Below are positions 61,665 through 64,000 of a DNA stretch of 64,000 bases, in pieces. The stretch's first letter is position 1. The number at the start of each line of letters is the position of its first letter. The DNA comes from G965205725 sp965205725 (GTDB lineage Bacteria; Pseudomonadota; Gammaproteobacteria; Pseudomonadales; Halieaceae). Location: contig OZ242189.1 in assembly GCA_965205725.1 (NCBI GenBank), forward strand, positions 2,604,001 through 2,668,000. Direction: 5' to 3'. The position numbers and the translations under genes are program-made. Below the pieces are notes generated by a model, which did not search any database, was not told the origin of the DNA, and worked only from the letters and a program-made list of their open reading frames with translations.

Positions 61665-62681
61665 TCACACTGTCGGCAGCGTCTCCAACGGGCTTACCAC
61701 TTTGTCTAAATTCTGCTGTAACACATGGGTGTAGATTTCCGTTGTTTTAACATCCGCATGGCCTAATAATTTTTGAACCACGCGGATATTCGTTCCTGCT
61801 TCGAGCAAATGCGTGGCAAAAGAATGTCTCAATGTATGGCTGGTCACGCGCTTATCAATACCTGCTTTTTGTTTTGCTGATCGAATCGCCTTTTGCAGGC
61901 CCGATTCATCCATATGGTGGCGCCGTACCTCGCCGTCGCGTGGGTCCACCGACACCTTATTCGAAGGAAAAACATACTGCCAACCCCAGCTTGAACCTGC
62001 CTTTGGATATTTTCTTGCCAATGCAACGGGTAAATACACATTGGCATTGCCAGAAGCCAGGTCTTCTTCAAACAGCCCTTTTGCACGCTCTAGCTGTTCT
62101 TTCAAATCCTTTACAACTGAGGGCGCCAGCAATGTCGTTCTATCTTTTCCACCTTTACCATCCCGTATTAAAAGGTAGCCATTCGCAAAATCGATATCCT
62201 GAATACGCAAGCGTAAAATCTCCATCACACGCAAACCGCCTCCGTACATTAATCGCCCTATTAAGCCTCGTACGCCCTCCATATATTGAAATAGTTCAGC
62301 GACCTCATTCTGACTTAACACAACGGGCAATCGAATTGGTTTTTTAGAACGTGCAGCCGATAGTTTGTCTGCAACAGGCAAGTTCAGAACTTTTTTGTAG
62401 AGGAATACAATCGAATTCATCGCAAGATTTTGTGATGACGCCGAGTAATTTTTATTGAGCGCCATGTCAGATAAAAACGCCTCGATGTCTACTTTACCCA
62501 GCTCTTTGGGGTGCTTTTTATTATGGAAACGAATAAAAGCCAAAATCCACTTAACGTAAGTCTCTTCTGTACGAATAGCATAATGATAATATCGAAGAAC
62601 CTCTCTCACCTGATCAATTAAACGCTTGGATTGAGGCTTAAAAAAAGGCTTTTCTTCGAGTTTGTTAATGTAAGAGGACAT
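61665..62681 (-). CDS. intI: integron-type tyrosine integrase
   Basis: 338 residues from the ATG at 62681 (MSSYINKLEEKPFFKP), the usual IntI length; 19 more codons upstream are open but look non-coding. Catalytic residues: Arg in GGGLRVMEILRLRIQDID, HTLRHSFATHLLE, and Tyr in LLGHADVKTTEIYTHV. Between them lies the IntI-specific additional region (LARKYPKAGSSWGWQYVFPS and RHHMDESGLQKAIRSA), which plain XerC/D proteins lack. It recombines single-stranded attC sites with attI. It faces away from the R-M genes, as intI faces away from its cassettes. Confidence 0.93.
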   Translation of the reverse strand: MSSYINKLEEKPFFKPQSKRLIDQVREVLRYYHYAIRTEETYVKWILAFIRFHNKKHPKELGKVDIEAFLSDMALNKNYSASSQNLAMNSIVFLYKKVLNLPVADKLSAARSKKPIRLPVVLSQNEVAELFQYMEGVRGLIGRLMYGGGLRVMEILRLRIQDIDFANGYLLIRDGKGGKDRTTLLAPSVVKDLKEQLERAKGLFEEDLASGNANVYLPVALARKYPKAGSSWGWQYVFPSNKVSVDPRDGEVRRHHMDESGLQKAIRSAKQKAGIDKRVTSHTLRHSFATHLLEAGTNIRVVQKLLGHADVKTTEIYTHVLQQNLDKVVSPLETLPTV

Positions 62682-62831
62682 AGGGTAACTATTCCCTACC
62701 TTAGCTTGATTATCAAGATACAAGGAATTATAGTCCATCTATGTCTATGGATTACAGGGAAAGTCTATTCCCGTTAATAACACGTTAGCTCTCAAATCGA
62801 GATCGCATTTAAAACCAACTCAGGAAGCTTC
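62682..62831. promoter_or_regulatory. candidate attI / integrase-cassette control region
   Basis: 150 bp between the divergent intI and nuclease starts, where an attI site is expected. The motif GTTAGCT at 62784-62790 resembles the GTTRRRY crossover core but departs from it at the sixth base. A short GGGAA/TTCCC inverted repeat lies at about 62758-62772. No complete attC is visible. Candidate only. Confidence 0.45.
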
Positions 62832-63623
62832 ATGAAAGTTGAAAAAATGAACAAAAAGGAACTTGATGAATATTGCAAGTCATTAGGTATTGATATCAAA
62901 AAGAAGAAAAAAACAGAGCTTATCGCCGCAGTGTATGCTCACGAAAGAGAGGTAATTGATAGTGCAATCGCCAGTGGAACTTGTCTGCAATTGCTAAAAG
63001 AAAAAATCGGAAAGCTTGCTGATGAATATGCAAACAATTTGAAAAGCAAGATTGTCGCACGTAAGGAGGAAATGAAAGAAGATGATAATTCTCACTATCT
63101 GATATATCGAGTATTAGGCATTCCTCATAAAGAAGGTATTTTGATCGACGAATATCAGAATACTGGCCGATTTTTATATAAGTATGCGGGGTCATTTTTG
63201 GAGGAAGCCGCTACCTTGTGTATGTTCTTCTCAAACAGTCAGGGTGGCAAAACCTTGGTCGAGAATACTGTTGGGTCAAAGCCAAAGACTTTTGAAATAG
63301 ATTTTCTTAATGGCTCTGATGCCGTAGAGCTAAAATGGCGAGATGCTACGACGGATGGCGACCATATTACCAAAGAGCACACCCGCGTAAAGGCAATAAA
63401 AGGGCATGGTTACAAGCCTGTTCGGGTGATGTTCTACTATCCTCAGAGAGAGCAGGCAATTAAAATACAGGAAACATTGAAAACCATCTACGCAGGCGTA
63501 GATGGTGAATACTATGCCGGTGACGAGGCTTGGGATTATCTGGAGAAAATTAGTGGATATGGCCTTAAAGCGATATTAACGGAAATAGCGGATAAACGAG
63601 ACAAAGAAGCATCTAATGATTAA
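62832..63623 (+). CDS. type II restriction endonuclease, ApaLI-like
   Basis: 263 residues. The N-terminus (MNKKELDEYCKSLGIDIKKK) resembles a SAP-like DNA-binding helix-turn-helix. The core has KTFEIDFLNGSDAVELKWRD, a PD-(D/E)xK-type set in which Asp/Glu and the ELK lysine are visible, followed by TTDGDHITKEHTRVKAI and YKPVRVMFYYPQREQAIKIQ, a pattern I associate with the ApaLI nuclease family. Its stop overlaps the methyltransferase start by 8 bases, as in a classic R-M pair. More AT-rich and Lys-rich than its surroundings, consistent with acquisition. Recognition sequence is not claimed. Confidence 0.72.
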   Translation: MKVEKMNKKELDEYCKSLGIDIKKKKKTELIAAVYAHEREVIDSAIASGTCLQLLKEKIGKLADEYANNLKSKIVARKEEMKEDDNSHYLIYRVLGIPHKEGILIDEYQNTGRFLYKYAGSFLEEAATLCMFFSNSQGGKTLVENTVGSKPKTFEIDFLNGSDAVELKWRDATTDGDHITKEHTRVKAIKGHGYKPVRVMFYYPQREQAIKIQETLKTIYAGVDGEYYAGDEAWDYLEKISGYGLKAILTEIADKRDKEASND

Positions 63624-64000
63624 CACAGTTCTGAACGGTGATTGTTTAGATCAAATGAGGTCTATAGAGCCTTGCTCTATAGACCTCATTTATCTTGATC
63701 CGCCGTTTTTTACAGATAGAAAGTATACGCTGAAAAATAGAGAACGTACAAAAGAGTTCAGCTTTGATGATAGCTGGGGTAGTGACAGAGGTTACACTGA
63801 GTTTTTAAAGAAACGAATCGAAGCCATGCATTCTTTATTGAAAGAGACTGGATCTATATTTGTACACTGCGATAAAAGTGGTGAGCATATTGTTCGCGTA
63901 ATATTAGATCAGGCTTTTGGGGCGGATAATTTTCAATCAGAAATTATTTGGTCTTATAAAAGATGGTCTAACTCAAGAAAAGGACTGCTTCCAAGTCATC
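63616..64000 (+). CDS. site-specific DNA methyltransferase, partial
   Basis: At least 128 codons, open at the window edge. It begins MINTVLNGDCLDQMRSIEPC and carries the catalytic LDPPF motif early in the chain, before the SAM-binding motif I. That order is typical of beta-class N4/N6-amino methyltransferases. It presumably protects the sites cut by the upstream nuclease. Overlaps the nuclease stop by 8 bases. Confidence 0.88.
   Translation, partial: MINTVLNGDCLDQMRSIEPCSIDLIYLDPPFFTDRKYTLKNRERTKEFSFDDSWGSDRGYTEFLKKRIEAMHSLLKETGSIFVHCDKSGEHIVRVILDQAFGADNFQSEIIWSYKRWSNSRKGLLPSH

Noticed and set aside
62739..62831. A complete attI or attC hairpin
   Set aside because: Only a single imperfect GTTRRRY-like core is visible; the paired R and L boxes of an attC are not, so it is listed only as a candidate region.

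Overview
The window looks like the chromosome of a marine gammaproteobacterium, probably from the Cellvibrionales/OM60-like part of that class. The inference rests on gammaproteobacterial housekeeping genes (dxs, xseB-ispA, birA-coaX, tadA, gor, fpr with a divergent FinR-like LysR gene), a large TonB-dependent receptor beside a sulfatase, glcDEF, and an integron-integrase. No rRNA is present, so genus is not claimed. Layout, left to right. 1-8.9 kb is core metabolism: dxs; an amidase and galE on the minus strand; the xseB-ispA pair; a dead SDR remnant and a small transposable repeat; an NTF2-like protein; birA-coaX; and a tRNA-Thr. 8.9-15.0 kb is a decayed, internally inverted Mu-like prophage. 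It has a beheaded integrase next to the tRNA, tail genes on the plus strand (including a textbook -1 frameshift site) and head genes on the minus strand with a Dam-type methylase and a tightly coupled 41-codon ORF. 15-28.7 kb holds a phasin-like protein, a DUF3604 protein, a sulfatase, a TonB receptor, a class II aldolase, SprT, ArfB, finR/fpr and a glutathione transferase. It ends in about 1.4 kb of nested, hairpin-forming noncoding repeats. 28.7-36.9 kb is a single 2719-codon autotransporter adhesin built from BspA-type, cadherin-like, Calx-beta, Ig-like and PKD-like repeats; a 17-base homopolymer lies just upstream of its start. 37-45.9 kb has an ergothioneine locus (egtD, egtB) joined to an osmoprotectant/EgtUV-type ABC transporter whose binding protein and permease are fused. 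Divergent from it is a copper operon (membrane protein, multicopper oxidase, cupredoxin), followed by a GloB-like hydrolase. 46-61.3 kb carries a flavin dehydrogenase, a truncated unknown gene with a DUF3726 gene, tadA, a dead acyl-CoA dehydrogenase, a Gld-type ABC export operon with a DUF4340 protein, a TSUP exporter with gor, and divergent glcDEF. 61.7-64 kb is an integron-integrase gene facing away from a type II restriction-modification pair (ApaLI-like nuclease plus methyltransferase), which runs off the window. Four copies of one 139-bp (one 176-bp) inverted-repeat element, each with a perfect 5-bp target duplication, are scattered through the window. How the genes work together: ATPase, permease/binding protein, EgtB and EgtD form one closely packed minus-strand unit that suggests thiol-betaine or precursor uptake plus synthesis. 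gor and the GloB-like hydrolase add glutathione chemistry. The sulfatase, TonB receptor and class II aldolase could form a scavenging set, but only adjacency supports that.
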